This document shows positions 17,248 to 26,617 of a stretch of DNA of 64,000 nt, in pieces. The stretch covers positions 1,054,001-1,118,000 of the forward strand of contig OZ241331.1 of NCBI GenBank assembly GCA_965200005.1, written 5' to 3'. How positions within the stretch are numbered: position 1 is the first letter of the stretch; every line of letters begins with the position of its first letter. This DNA is from Aldehydirespirator sp965200005 (GTDB taxonomy: Bacteria; Actinomycetota; Acidimicrobiia; Acidimicrobiales; Aldehydirespiratoraceae). Position numbers and translations under genes: made by a program. The notes beneath the pieces are model-generated. The model saw nothing but the letters and a program-made list of their open reading frames with translations. It had not been told where the DNA came from and searched no databases.

Positions 17248-19557
17248 ATGAGCATTCTCGGTAGCCGGGTGCTGCGCATCGAAGACCACCGCATGTTGAC
17301 GGATGGAGCCACTTACGTCGCTGATCTCAGGTTTGAGAGTGAGGCTCACCTCAAGTTCGTGCGATCAACGGTGGCTTACGGCCGACTTGTTGACGTAGAG
17401 ACCGACGAGGCGAAGTCGATGCCGGGCGTGATCGGTGTGTTCACGGCGGTCGACCTTGATCTTGATGACATCCGTCCGATCCCTGCGGTCAACCAGCACA
17501 TGTCAAGACCTCCGCTGGCTCGTGACCATGTGCGATTTGTGGGTGAACCGGTGGCAGTAATAGTCGCCGAGACTGCACTATTTGCTGAAGATGCCGCAGA
17601 GCAGGTCATCATCGAAATCGACGCACAGGAGCCGGTTAAAACACCTGAAGAAGCCGCGGTTGGTGACCGATTTGTCCATGACGACGCTGGCACAAATCTG
17701 GCATTCGAACTATCTCGAGCGGCCGCAACTCGAACTGGTGACTCCTGGAAGCCTCACACACCACAAACACAAGACCTCGACCTCTCGCAGTGTGAGGTCG
17801 TCGTGGAGGCGTCGTTCAGACATCAGCGACTCGCTGCGGTACCGCTAGAGCCGCGCTCAGCCGCAGCGGTCTGGAATGCCAAAGATCAGAAGCTCACGTT
17901 CTACGCCTCAACTCAAGCACCGCACCGTGTTCGAGATGCCCTGGCAACGATGATCGAGCTTGAAGCGGACGCGGTGAGGGTGATTACCCCCGATGTGGGA
18001 GGAGGATTTGGAGCTAAGGGCTCACCCACACCTGAAGAACTACTTGTCGGTTACCTGAGCCGAATGCTTGACCGACCAGTTGTGTGGACCGAGAGTCGTG
18101 CTGAGAATCTGGGTTCATCTGTGCATGGTCGGGCGCAGTATCAACGGGTCCGTCTCGGAGGAACCCGACATGGTGTCATCACTCACTATCAACTCGACGT
18201 GTCTCAAGATGCTGGCGCATATCCGATAATCGGAGCGTTTCTGCCAACCCTCACAGCCAAAGTGTTCACTGGCTGTTACCGGATCGCTAACGCTGCTTTC
18301 TCTGGTCGAAGTTACACAACAAACAAGCCACCCATTGCGGCTTATCGTGGTGCTGGTCGACCTGAAGCGATATTCGCGATCGAACGTGGCTTAGACATGT
18401 TCGCGACACGAATCGGCATAGATCCAGCCGAAGTGCGCAGGTTGAACTTCATCACGACTGAACGATTTCCCTATACGACAGCAGCGGGCAACACATATGA
18501 CACAGGTGACTTTCCTAAGGCACTGAAACATGTACTAGATGCGGTTGACTACGAAGCACTGCGCAATGAACAAGTTGAAAGACGGAGTCGAAACGACTCC
18601 ATGCTGCTCGGTATCGGTATTGGCTCATATGTAGAGAGCACTTCAATGGGAACTAGCGAGCTAGGAGAATTAGAACTTGCATCGGATGGCTCGCTAGTGG
18701 TGCGCAGTGGCGCTACGTCTTTTGGTCAGGGACATAACACGTGCTGGGCGATGATCGCTTCGCAGGTCACCGGGGTGCCCATCGATGCAATAAGAGTTGT
18801 TTCCGGTGACACACAACAGATCTCGATGAGCGGTCTCACTGCTGCTTCTCGCTCTGCGCAGCTAGCGGGTTCGGCCGTGTTGGTAGCTGCGCAACAGTTA
18901 GTGCGGCTAGCTCAACAGTGTGCTGCGGACCTGCTGGAAGCTGCCACAGATGATGTATCTCTTAACGTCACGACGGGCACGTTCGCAGTGGCTGGTTCGC
19001 CTCAGCCGGATGTGAGCTGGGCAGACATTGCACAACATCGTGAACGAGCTGGCTCCGGTGTTCTGTCGGTAGCATCGGACTTTGTCCAGTCCGACAACAC
19101 CTATGCATTTGGGTGTCATATCGCAACGGTTGAGATTGACTCATTGACCGGTGAGGCATCACTGCGTAGTTTGCATTGCTGCGATGACGCAGGCAGGTTG
19201 ATCAACCCGATCATCGCCGAAGGTCAAGTACACGGAGGAATTGCTCAAGGGGCTGCTCAAGTGCTGTTTGAAGCAGTGGTCTATGACAGTGATGCAAACC
19301 CTATCACAACAAATCTTGTTGACTATCCAGTTATTTCGGCAACAGAACTTCCCAGATTCGAACTCACTTGGATGCAAACGCCCACTCCACTGAATCCGCT
19401 CGCAGCGAAGGGAGTAGGCGAATCCGGCACCGTCGGGTCAGGGCCAGCGATCCTCAACGCTGTTTGTGATGCCCTAGCACACCGCGGGATTGACCACATC
19501 GAGATGCCGACCACCCCTCAGCGGATCTATGACGCGCTATCGGGGGCACGGTCGTAG
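17248..19557 (+). CDS. xanthine dehydrogenase family, molybdopterin-binding large subunit (CoxL/form-II-like)
   Basis: A 769-residue protein with the two molybdopterin-binding domains of the xanthine oxidase family. Seen are GSRVLRIEDHRMLTDGATYV at the start, VGEPVAVIVAET, VPLEPR (near 197), the DVGGGFGAKG loop near 248, AAYRGAGRPEA near 365 and the catalytic Glu in KGVGESGTVGSGP near 720. AYRGAGR instead of the AYRCSFR loop of true aerobic CO dehydrogenase points to form-II or another hydroxylase. The FeS small subunit and the FAD medium subunit, usually adjacent, are not within the window. It would need partners encoded elsewhere. Start ATG. Confidence 0.9.
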   Translation: MSILGSRVLRIEDHRMLTDGATYVADLRFESEAHLKFVRSTVAYGRLVDVETDEAKSMPGVIGVFTAVDLDLDDIRPIPAVNQHMSRPPLARDHVRFVGEPVAVIVAETALFAEDAAEQVIIEIDAQEPVKTPEEAAVGDRFVHDDAGTNLAFELSRAAATRTGDSWKPHTPQTQDLDLSQCEVVVEASFRHQRLAAVPLEPRSAAAVWNAKDQKLTFYASTQAPHRVRDALATMIELEADAVRVITPDVGGGFGAKGSPTPEELLVGYLSRMLDRPVVWTESRAENLGSSVHGRAQYQRVRLGGTRHGVITHYQLDVSQDAGAYPIIGAFLPTLTAKVFTGCYRIANAAFSGRSYTTNKPPIAAYRGAGRPEAIFAIERGLDMFATRIGIDPAEVRRLNFITTERFPYTTAAGNTYDTGDFPKALKHVLDAVDYEALRNEQVERRSRNDSMLLGIGIGSYVESTSMGTSELGELELASDGSLVVRSGATSFGQGHNTCWAMIASQVTGVPIDAIRVVSGDTQQISMSGLTAASRSAQLAGSAVLVAAQQLVRLAQQCAADLLEAATDDVSLNVTTGTFAVAGSPQPDVSWADIAQHRERAGSGVLSVASDFVQSDNTYAFGCHIATVEIDSLTGEASLRSLHCCDDAGRLINPIIAEGQVHGGIAQGAAQVLFEAVVYDSDANPITTNLVDYPVISATELPRFELTWMQTPTPLNPLAAKGVGESGTVGSGPAILNAVCDALAHRGIDHIEMPTTPQRIYDALSGARS

Positions 19558-19566
19558 GCTCCTGGG

Positions 19567-20397
19567 ATGGACACCAACGGCCCTGAGGTGTCAACTACCC
19601 ACACCAGCAGATCAACATTTGAGGAAACCGATGTGTTGACAGTGGCTTTTGATGCTGATGACACACTCTGGCACACAGAAGATCTGTATCACACTGTTGA
19701 GCGTGAGTATGACCATTTGTTGGCACCCTGGGCAGATCCACCAACAGTCCAAGACCGTCTTCATCAAGTGCAAATGAAGAATCTGCCACTGTTTGGCTAC
19801 GGTGCGAAGTCGTTCACACTGTCGATGATCGAAGCAGCGATCGAGATCAGCGACAATCGGATTGACGCCACAACAGTCGCTACGATTGTGGCGTTCTGTC
19901 AACGCCTCCTAACTCGTCGAGTTGAATTAATCGAAGGGGTTGAAGACGTACTAGAGGCATTGCGACCTCACCGTTTGATGGTCATCACCAAAGGCGATGT
20001 ACACGATCAGCGCAGCAAAGTAGAGCGCAGTGGTCTTAAACAGCACTTCTGGCGAGTTGAGGTTGTAGCTCACAAGAACTCTGACGCTTACAACAAACTA
20101 TTGCGGCGTCACGGGATTGACCGATCACGTTTCGTGATGGTCGGTAACTCACTGCGATCGGATGTATTGCCAGTCCTTGAACTTGGAGGATCTGCGGTAC
20201 ACATCCCCTATCCGGTTACCTGGCGTCACGAAGAACATGTCGGTGCCGTGCCAGCAGACATTCCTACTCTTGAGAGTCTGAGCGAACTGCCTGGGTGGTT
20301 GCAGGATTGGCATGTGGTCGGCAGGGACGGCAGCGACTCCGCTTATCTGGCCAATCCTGCAGGCAGTAGCTCCAACTGGAGAACGCACCTCGCGTGA
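19567..20397 (+). CDS. HAD family hydrolase
   Basis: A 276-residue haloacid-dehalogenase-type phosphatase. Motif I is FDADDTLWHTE (nucleophile Asp29, acid Asp31). Motif II Thr is in VITKGD, motif III Lys in VAHKNSDAY, and motif IV in MVGNSLRSDVLP. A helical cap lies between motifs I and II, as in the phosphoglycolate-phosphatase-like C1 group. The first 25 residues before motif I are non-conserved, so the GTG at 19633 is a possible later start. The stop overlaps the next start (GTGA), so the following HExxH gene is translationally coupled. The substrate is unknown. Confidence 0.9.
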   Translation: MDTNGPEVSTTHTSRSTFEETDVLTVAFDADDTLWHTEDLYHTVEREYDHLLAPWADPPTVQDRLHQVQMKNLPLFGYGAKSFTLSMIEAAIEISDNRIDATTVATIVAFCQRLLTRRVELIEGVEDVLEALRPHRLMVITKGDVHDQRSKVERSGLKQHFWRVEVVAHKNSDAYNKLLRRHGIDRSRFVMVGNSLRSDVLPVLELGGSAVHIPYPVTWRHEEHVGAVPADIPTLESLSELPGWLQDWHVVGRDGSDSAYLANPAGSSSNWRTHLA

Positions 20398-20762
20398 GAC
20401 GCCTCACAGCAGTTGAGCTCAACAGTTATGACCATGTCGCTGTGAGTGTCGCTCGTGCAGTACGAATCCGTGTCTTCGCTCTGTTGCCGCCCGGCTATAG
20501 CGGAATGACTCTCGGACGTTTGATCCTGTTGCGACGAGATGATGACCGATCAGGTGGCTGCAAACTGCTCGCTCATGAACTTGTTCACGTTCAGCAGTTT
20601 GCACAGATTGGTGTCACACGATTCTTGTCGAGCTACCTGCGTGAATATCTGAGCAACCTCGTGCGCCTAAAGAGTCACGCTCAGGCATACCGGGCGATCT
20701 CGTTTGAGGTTGAAGCTCGCGAAATCGCAGATCGGTGGGACAGGCTCAACGCAACCCGCTAG
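20394..20762 (+). CDS. DUF4157-like protein with HExxH metalloprotease motif
   Basis: A 122-residue protein containing LLAHELVHVQQF (His61, Glu62, His65), the zinc-binding HExxH motif in the arrangement of DUF4157 proteins. The third ligand is probably one of the later acidic residues (FEVEAREIADRW). It has no signal peptide. The GTG start overlaps the HAD stop by four bases. Many short single-domain members of this type are of unknown role, so proteolysis is only inferred from the motif. Confidence 0.8.
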   Translation: MRRLTAVELNSYDHVAVSVARAVRIRVFALLPPGYSGMTLGRLILLRRDDDRSGGCKLLAHELVHVQQFAQIGVTRFLSSYLREYLSNLVRLKSHAQAYRAISFEVEAREIADRWDRLNATR

Positions 20763-20832
20763 ATCAACACGACGCAAGACTCCGCTTTGATGTGGCCCCC
20801 GCATCGATGGTCGATCTTGACCAGGATCTGAT

Positions 20833-21684
20833 CTAGTACGAGTAGAACCCCTGCCCGCTCTTGCGGCCCAAGCGTCCAGCCGAAACCATGCGACGCAACA
20901 GTGGGGGTGGTGCATAGAAGGGTTCGCCATATTCGGCGTACAACGACTCGGCAGTAAACAAGCACACATCCGTACCGATCAGATCGGCCAGTGCTAGCGG
21001 ACCCATTGGGTGAGCAGCACCGAACCGCATAGCGTCATCAATGTCTTGCGCGGAGACTTTGCCCTCCTCGTACATCGCAATTGCTGCACAAACGTAGGGA
21101 ATCAGCAGTCTGTTGACTACAAATCCGGCTCGATCGGGCGTCGGAACAACGCGCTTTCCGAGCGTCTCGGATGCGAAGGCACTGGCTGTAGTTGCAACTG
21201 ATTCTGATGTCAGTTCTGTGCGGATCACTTCAACCAGTCTCATGATGGTCGCCGGATTAAAGAAGTGCATTCCGAGCACCTGCTCGGGACGTGATGTGGC
21301 CATGGCGATGTCGATAATCGAGAGGGATGACGTGTTCGTTGCGATGATCGCGTCGGAGCCGAGGACGTCGTCGAGCCGGCCAAAGACATCCTGTTTCAAT
21401 TCCAGATTTTCTGGCGCAGCCTCAACCACGAGATCGCAACCACCAAAGTCGTCGTAGTCCATCGTCCAGGTGATCGCAGACTCCGCAGAGTCACGTGTTG
21501 CTTCGTCAAGCTTGCCCCGGCTAAGAGCCTTGTCCATTGAACGAAACACACGTGTGCGACCGGCTTCAAGTGCTTCGGGCGAGATGTCATAAGCGGTTAC
21601 CGAAATGCCGGTCCGAGCGGTTATCTCGATGATGCCGCTACCCATCGTGCCTGTGCCGACAACTCCGACACTGTTGATCTGCAT
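20833..21684 (-). CDS. 3-hydroxyacyl-CoA (3-hydroxybutyryl-CoA) dehydrogenase
   Basis: From ATG 21684 the protein has 283 residues, the normal length of single-function hydroxybutyryl-CoA dehydrogenases. It has the Rossmann motif VGVVGTGTMGSGI, VVEAAPENLELK, NTSSLSI, GMHFFNPA with the catalytic His (near residue 137), and the Glu in VVEVIRTELTS-type position. The C-terminal helical domain has DRAGFVVNRLLIPY and HPMGPLALADLIG, and ends in GRKSGQGFY. It oxidises L-3-hydroxyacyl-CoA with NAD in beta-oxidation or butyrate metabolism. The start is set by AAGGAG 9 nt upstream; the frame remains open for 15 more codons without a ribosome site. Confidence 0.93.
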   Translation of the reverse strand: MQINSVGVVGTGTMGSGIIEITARTGISVTAYDISPEALEAGRTRVFRSMDKALSRGKLDEATRDSAESAITWTMDYDDFGGCDLVVEAAPENLELKQDVFGRLDDVLGSDAIIATNTSSLSIIDIAMATSRPEQVLGMHFFNPATIMRLVEVIRTELTSESVATTASAFASETLGKRVVPTPDRAGFVVNRLLIPYVCAAIAMYEEGKVSAQDIDDAMRFGAAHPMGPLALADLIGTDVCLFTAESLYAEYGEPFYAPPPLLRRMVSAGRLGRKSGQGFYSY

Positions 21685-21844
21685 ACCTAACTTCTCCTTT
21701 GGAGAATCTGAAACTGGACGGTCTGCCATTGAGGAGGTTGAGGTTGGCAGTTGTATTACCTGGCTCGGTTCAACGTTAGAACTCGTGCCAGGGACCGAGT
21801 CACGCTAACGGTAGATCACAAGCCTGCGCGTTAGGGTTCGCCGC

Positions 21845-22453
21845 ATGTCACTTCATTGGTCGGACACGGGTGTTGAGGTTCACAAGGTCGTTGTTGGTCC
21901 TGTAGCCAATAACGTTTTCGTGATCCGTTGTACCTCCACCGGTGAAGCGGTGCTCATTGACGCAGCCAACGAACATGAACGGCTGCTTGAGTTGTGCCGT
22001 GGCTTAGGAGTGCGCACAGTGCTTGAGACGCACGGTCACTGGGATCACATCCAGGCCATTCCCGCGGTGCGTGACGCTGGATATCGAGTTGGGGTCACCG
22101 CCGAGGACGCGGCGATGTTGCCGAGTTATGACGATCTGCTTGAGGATGACACGGTGATCGAAGTTGGTCGCCTGCGCATACGCACCTTGCACACTCCGGG
22201 TCACACACCCGGTTCCATGTCGTTTCATGTCGAACAGACTCCGCTGCTGTTCACAGGTGACACATTGTTCCCGGGCGGCCCGGGAGCGACACACTTCGAG
22301 GGTGGCGACTTCCCGACAATCATTCAATCAATCGAAGATCGTATGTTCAGACGATTCGATGGTGACACAGTTGTCTTGCCTGGCCACGGTGATGACACCA
22401 CAATTGGCAAGGAAGCCCCGCAACTAGACGATTGGGTTGCTCGCGGCTGGTGA
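21845..22453 (+). CDS. MBL fold metallo-hydrolase, glyoxalase-II-like
   Basis: A 202-residue metallo-beta-lactamase-fold protein. The metal motif is THGHWDHI (His63, His65, Asp67, His68). Further ligands are in HTPGHTPGSMSF and TGDTLF, and the final His is in VLPGHGDDT. The short length and the TPGHTPGS segment fit the glyoxalase II or thioester hydrolase subgroup. It is divergent from the hydroxyacyl-CoA dehydrogenase and precedes an SDR gene, so a role in acyl-thioester or aldehyde metabolism is possible. The substrate is not shown. Confidence 0.9.
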   Translation: MSLHWSDTGVEVHKVVVGPVANNVFVIRCTSTGEAVLIDAANEHERLLELCRGLGVRTVLETHGHWDHIQAIPAVRDAGYRVGVTAEDAAMLPSYDDLLEDDTVIEVGRLRIRTLHTPGHTPGSMSFHVEQTPLLFTGDTLFPGGPGATHFEGGDFPTIIQSIEDRMFRRFDGDTVVLPGHGDDTTIGKEAPQLDDWVARGW

Positions 22454-22660
22454 TTGGCAATAGCTACACCGCTTCAAACGCGCCCTAACGGCTTGCCAAA
22501 GAACAAGTCCCCACACGCAGGTTGGCGTCTGTTTGAGGCAATTGAGCGTCGTGTCATGGGCGCTAGCGTTCGCTCACGTATGCCCCGGCGACTGACCGTT
22601 TGCAGCACCGTCTTGGCGGGGGCACGAACCCGGAATCCTCATCGCTGAGAGGGAGAACTG

Positions 22661-23593
22661 ATGAGCAAGCTTCTTGAAGGCAAGGTCGCACTTGTAACTG
22701 GTGCCGGGCGGGGCATCGGGCGTGAGCATGCGCTGATGCTCGCCGAACATGGTGCCAAGGTCGTCGTCAACGATCTGGGTGGTGACCAGTTCGGCGGTGG
22801 CAGCGATCTGACACCGGCAGCGGAAGTAGTGAATGACATCACCGCGGCCGGAGGCGAGGCCGTCGTGAATGGTGGCAATGTCGCGAGCTTTGATGATGCA
22901 CGGTCGATGGTGCATCAGGCGATCGACACGTTTGGTGATATCAACATCGTGGCTAATAATGCGGGCATCTTGCGTGATCGCATGGTCTTCTCGATGACCG
23001 AAGACGATTGGGACGCAGTGATCGGAGTGCATCTCAAAGGCACATTCGGGCCGTCCCATCACGCAGCCGTCTACTGGCGCAACAAGGCGAAGTCAGGCGA
23101 GGAAACCTACGGACGTATTATCAACACGTCCTCGCCGTCGGGCATCTATGGAAACGTCGGACAAACGAACTACGGGGCCGCTAAGGCTGGCATAGCGGCC
23201 TTCACCGTCATTGCCGCCCAAGAACTCGTGCGCTATGGAGTGACTGTCAACTGCCTGGCACCAACGGCCTGGTCGCGACTGACCGCTCCGCTAATGGGAG
23301 GCGCCGATGCACCTCAGAGCTTCATCGACAGCATTGACCCTCGCTGGATAGCTGTAACCACCACCTGGCTAGCTAGCCCGGAGGCCTCCAAAGTCACTGG
23401 GCGAGTGTTTGATGTACGGGGCAGGCACCTGGGCATTGCCGAGGGCTGGCATCTCGGCCCCGTCGCTGAGCAGTCCGATGATCCCACCGAGGTCGGCCCA
23501 GTCGTGGCGAAACTAATGTCTGAGGCCCGCCTCAATGCTGACATGTCGGGCCATGACCGCGAAGGTCTGGGTTTCCCGCCCAAGACCATCTAG
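22661..23593 (+). CDS. SDR family oxidoreductase, hydroxyacyl-CoA dehydrogenase (MFE-2)-like
   Basis: A 310-residue SDR. The cofactor motif is TGAGRGIG (residues 13-20), with DLGGD and the acidic cofactor-binding residue next. NNAGILRD lies near 99, and the catalytic set is Ser158, Tyr171, Lys175 (SSPSGIYGNVGQTNYGAAKA). Insertions such as GGDQFGGGSDLTPA and the long C-terminus are typical of the (3R)-hydroxyacyl-CoA dehydrogenase domain of multifunctional enzyme type 2. The start ATG has GAGAGGGAG upstream at good spacing. A PhyH-type gene follows after 14 bp, so these two are probably cotranscribed. Confidence 0.9.
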   Translation: MSKLLEGKVALVTGAGRGIGREHALMLAEHGAKVVVNDLGGDQFGGGSDLTPAAEVVNDITAAGGEAVVNGGNVASFDDARSMVHQAIDTFGDINIVANNAGILRDRMVFSMTEDDWDAVIGVHLKGTFGPSHHAAVYWRNKAKSGEETYGRIINTSSPSGIYGNVGQTNYGAAKAGIAAFTVIAAQELVRYGVTVNCLAPTAWSRLTAPLMGGADAPQSFIDSIDPRWIAVTTTWLASPEASKVTGRVFDVRGRHLGIAEGWHLGPVAEQSDDPTEVGPVVAKLMSEARLNADMSGHDREGLGFPPKTI

Positions 23594-23607
23594 CACTTTG
23601 AGGCGCA

Positions 23608-24465
23608 ATGGCAGCGCCTGAACAACCGGTATTGGCCCGGCGTCACGTTGAGCGGTTTGCGCAAGACGGTTTCGTAGTTGTTGACGGGCTGATTGATGAG
23701 GCGCTGATTGAGCCGCTTAAGTCTCGGTTTGAGCGGCTGTTTCGGGGCGAGTTTGAGACGGGTGTTGCGCCTGATGAAGTCAACTGGCAATACGCCGACA
23801 GCGATCCGAGCCTCACGCGCCAGATCTGCAACGGTTGGAGGGCCGATCGCTTGATCGCACAGGTCGTGCTGGACGCGCGGCTTGGTGAGGCAATTGCACA
23901 ACTCGCCGGTTGGCCAGGGGCGCGCATCATCCAGGACAACGTGTTGTGGAAGCCGCCAGGTGCCAAGTCACTGGGCTTTCATCGTGACAACGCTTACCTT
24001 GCGTGGTACAAGCCCCGTGAGATGCTGTCTTGCTGGATTGCGCTGGACGACACGACCGCGGCGAGTGGAACGCTGGAGCTAGCCCGCGGCTCGCATCGCT
24101 GGCCCACCGGGGCCGATCCAGCCTCTGAGTTTCACGCACCGAAGGACTACACGGAAAGTGTGTCGACCGCCGGGGCAACAGCACGTGCGCTTCTAGACAT
24201 CGCACCCATAGAGGTTCAAGCCGGAAGCGGAGCGTTCCATCACGGGTGGACATGGCACGGATCGGGACCTAACAGGTCTCCTCATCACCGCAGGGCATTG
24301 GTGTTGCACTGCGGCAGTAGCGAAGCACGGTTCTGTCGGCAAGGTTTCGGTGACGGTAACGGACCCGTCTACTCGCGCTACGCGCACCTCTGTGATGACG
24401 AAATGGACGAGAACTATTTCCCCGTCCTATGGACTCGTGACGGCTACCGGACTCCTGGAATCTAG
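23608..24465 (+). CDS. phytanoyl-CoA dioxygenase (PhyH) family protein
   Basis: A 285-residue Fe(II)/2-oxoglutarate dioxygenase. The iron facial triad is visible: His125 and Asp127 in LGFHRDNAYL, and distal His217 in GWTWHGSGPN. Arg228/Arg229 soon after is the expected 2-oxoglutarate anchor. SGTLELARGSHRWP is a typical PhyH strand. Family members hydroxylate acyl-CoAs, fatty acids or small molecules. The start ATG has GAGG four bases upstream and lies just behind the SDR. The shared transcript suggests alpha- or beta-hydroxylation of an acyl chain followed by oxidation, but this is an inference. Confidence 0.9.
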   Translation: MAAPEQPVLARRHVERFAQDGFVVVDGLIDEALIEPLKSRFERLFRGEFETGVAPDEVNWQYADSDPSLTRQICNGWRADRLIAQVVLDARLGEAIAQLAGWPGARIIQDNVLWKPPGAKSLGFHRDNAYLAWYKPREMLSCWIALDDTTAASGTLELARGSHRWPTGADPASEFHAPKDYTESVSTAGATARALLDIAPIEVQAGSGAFHHGWTWHGSGPNRSPHHRRALVLHCGSSEARFCRQGFGDGNGPVYSRYAHLCDDEMDENYFPVLWTRDGYRTPGI

Positions 24466-24536
24466 AGACGGTAGCGCGTCACGACGCTTCAACGTGCGGT
24501 CCAGTAATAAGCTGCAATCCGGCAATTTCTCACGAT

Positions 24537-24564
24537 GATCTATCATGTGACGCACTGATAGATC
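24537..24564. promoter_or_regulatory. perfect 9-bp inverted repeat before the Mau-like operon
   Basis: GATCTATCA (24537-24545) and TGATAGATC (24556-24564) flank a 10-bp spacer. The centre-to-centre distance of about 19 bp fits one dimeric repressor or activator site. It ends 14 bp before the first possible start of the Mau-like operon and lacks a following U-run, so an operator is more likely than a terminator. Confidence 0.6.
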
Positions 24565-24577
24565 ACAAGAAAGTATC

Positions 24578-25198
24578 TTGACGGTTGGCAGGTGTAAATG
24601 CCTGTTAGTAGTGTCGCCGCTTATGCATCTGCTGGTTGCGCTTCACGCTTCGGCGGCACTGTTGCTTGCGGTTGCAGGCGTTATGAAACTGCTGGTGCCG
24701 CAAAGCGCAGCTTCCCTGTTCAAGTCGCTGAGGCTGCGGGGAGGTGTTTGGCTCGCGCGGCCGGCCGGCAGTGCTGAGGTAATCGTCGGTGCGGGAGCAC
24801 TAGTAACGGGAGCCTGGTTGTTTACCGCTGCGGTCGCATTGACGTATTTGGTCTTTGCATTTGTGGTCTGGCGTGGACTTGTAGTCGGCATTGAATCGTG
24901 TGGATGTTTTGGAGATCTAAGCGCACCACCTTCCTGGATTCATCTGGCTGGCAATGTTGCCTTGGCTGCAGTGTCAATTGCTGCGGCTGTTACAGGAGAG
25001 ACTGTGAGAACCGTGGTTGACACGGCAATCGGTCAGGGGACAACTCACTTGTTCGCGCTACTGCTAATGATCTGCACGATCACACTGCTTGAAGTTGTCA
25101 TGTTCACTGCACTGCCCGAAGCAATAGGTGTCAAGTCGTCGGCTTCGGTCCAGTCGTCCGAATCGTTTCGCATTCATACCGGTAACAGCAACAAATGA
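24578..25198 (+). CDS. MauE/DoxX-like membrane protein
   Basis: About 190-206 residues with four predicted membrane helices: LLVALHASAALLLAVAGVMK, VIVGAGALVTGAWLF, ALTYLVFAFVVWRGLVVG and the later LAGNVALAAVSIAAAV and LFALLLMICTITLLEVV. The GIESCGCFGD motif between helices is the hallmark of MauE-type proteins, which help form disulfides and mature methylamine dehydrogenase. The start is uncertain: TTG 24578, GTG 24611 or ATG 24623; all keep the first helix. The stop overlaps the next start (ATGA at 25195). It is the first gene of the Mau-like operon and probably passes electrons or disulfides to the Cys-rich protein encoded next. Confidence 0.82.
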   Translation: MTVGRCKCLLVVSPLMHLLVALHASAALLLAVAGVMKLLVPQSAASLFKSLRLRGGVWLARPAGSAEVIVGAGALVTGAWLFTAAVALTYLVFAFVVWRGLVVGIESCGCFGDLSAPPSWIHLAGNVALAAVSIAAAVTGETVRTVVDTAIGQGTTHLFALLLMICTITLLEVVMFTALPEAIGVKSSASVQSSESFRIHTGNSNK

Positions 25199-26590
25199 GC
25201 CGCCGCCTTGTAAGTCGAGTCTCACGACTGGTCAATCGCCACGCTTCACGCCGGGGTTTCCTTCGCAAGACAGCTATGGGAGCAACTGCAATGGCAGTCG
25301 CTCCCGTTGCCTTTGCAGTTCGACCGGTTAGTGCTCAATCCGTAATCATCTGGTGTCAAGGATTGCAGTGTGCGAGAAACTCGCCATGTTGTGATGGCTG
25401 GACAGAGTTCTGTTGCAAGCTCACTGGCGAGAATACGTGCCCGCCCGGCACTGCAGTTGCAGGTTGGTGGAAGGTCGATAACTCGGACTTCTGTTCTATA
25501 GATGAGCCGCGACCTCGCTTCTACATTGACTGTAACTTGATCTGTGACGAGGGTTGCTCGTGTCGTCCCGGTGGTATCTGTTACTCATGCTCACCGGCGC
25601 GTTGCCGTTGCGAAGGAGGCTGCCAAACCCGGCGATCCGAGTGTTTGGAGTTTCGCTATGGTCAGTGTAACCAGGACATATGTGTCGGTCCGATTGCATG
25701 CAGGGTTGTGACATGCGTTCCACCTTGGCAGTGGGACAACTCATGCGCGACAGCTCCCGTCATCAACAGTGAGGCAACCCGACTGCATGATCTCCCGTGT
25801 CTGCACCTGGGATTCAATGATGTAGCGCCCGGAGCCTATTATGCCCGAAGCGGTTCAGTGTATGGCCGACAATGGGATTGCAAGCGGGCTCAAGGACGAT
25901 CTATTTGGTCCCGAACGTCTAGTGACACGCGCACAATTCGTGACGTTTCTGTGGCGCTATGCCGGTCAACCTCCGACGAGTGACACCGAGACTGAACACG
26001 AGCAGTCTGCGGCAGATGACCTGGCATTTGACGACGTTCCAGACGACTCCGATTACATTAGATCCATCCAATGGGCGGTCAGTAACAATGTCGTACGAGG
26101 CACTGCAGACAGCAAGTTTCAGCCCTCAAAGGCAGTGACAAGGGCTCAAGTCGTGGTCATGTTGCACCGGCTCTCGAACTTGTCGAATTCGTCAGAGACT
26201 GTTGAGGAGTCCGCTTCGGAACAGGATTCTTCTCGACCGTGGTACCAGGACGCCATCGACTGGGCCGTTGAACACGACAGCCATTTAGGTGCGGGTGACT
26301 CTTGGGGTCTACATCGACAGTTCAATAGCGAACAACCCGTCACTCGCGCCCAAGTGGCAACTCTGATCCATAGTCATCACCTCGTTCTTGCGGCACCAGC
26401 CGCTGACAACATTGACGAGGACAACATTGATGATGGCAGCGAGGCCGAAGCGAGTGAGGATGTCGCTGCTAGCGACGGTGGTGACAGTGTTGAAGGCATC
26501 AACGACAATGTTGAAGATATCAACGACACCGACAGCGATGACAGTGTCGATGACAGCGATGACAGTGTCGATGATGTCGTTGCACCGTAG
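25195..26590 (+). CDS. Tat-exported Cys-rich protein, methylamine dehydrogenase light-chain-like, fused to SLH repeats (frameshift)
   Basis: The N-terminus has a twin-arginine signal (SRRGFLRKTAMGATAMAVAP). The exported part is very rich in Cys (about 30 in 160 residues) with CCDGWTEFCC, CPPGTAVAGWW, FYIDCN, CSCRPGG and FRYGQCN. The Cys pattern and CPPGT followed by Trp resemble the light chain of methylamine dehydrogenase around its first TTQ tryptophan. The position of the second TTQ Trp is not obvious. At CCC 25844-25846 the frame breaks; with one C fewer it continues into three SLH repeats (GFNDVAPGAYY, FDDVPDDSDYIRSIQWAV, PWYQDAIDWAVEH) and an acidic Asp/Ser tail. Export folded through Tat and surface anchoring are inferred. 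Confidence 0.7.
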
Positions 26591-26617
26591 ACACTGTTGA
26601 AGGAGGTGCCTTAGAGC

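Noticed and set aside
17248..19557. Aerobic CO dehydrogenase
   Set aside because: The AYRCSFR active-site loop is absent and the small and medium subunits are not adjacent.
25195..25840. A true TTQ-bearing methylamine dehydrogenase light chain
   Set aside because: The second TTQ Trp position is not evident and no heavy chain is present; only light-chain-like is claimed.
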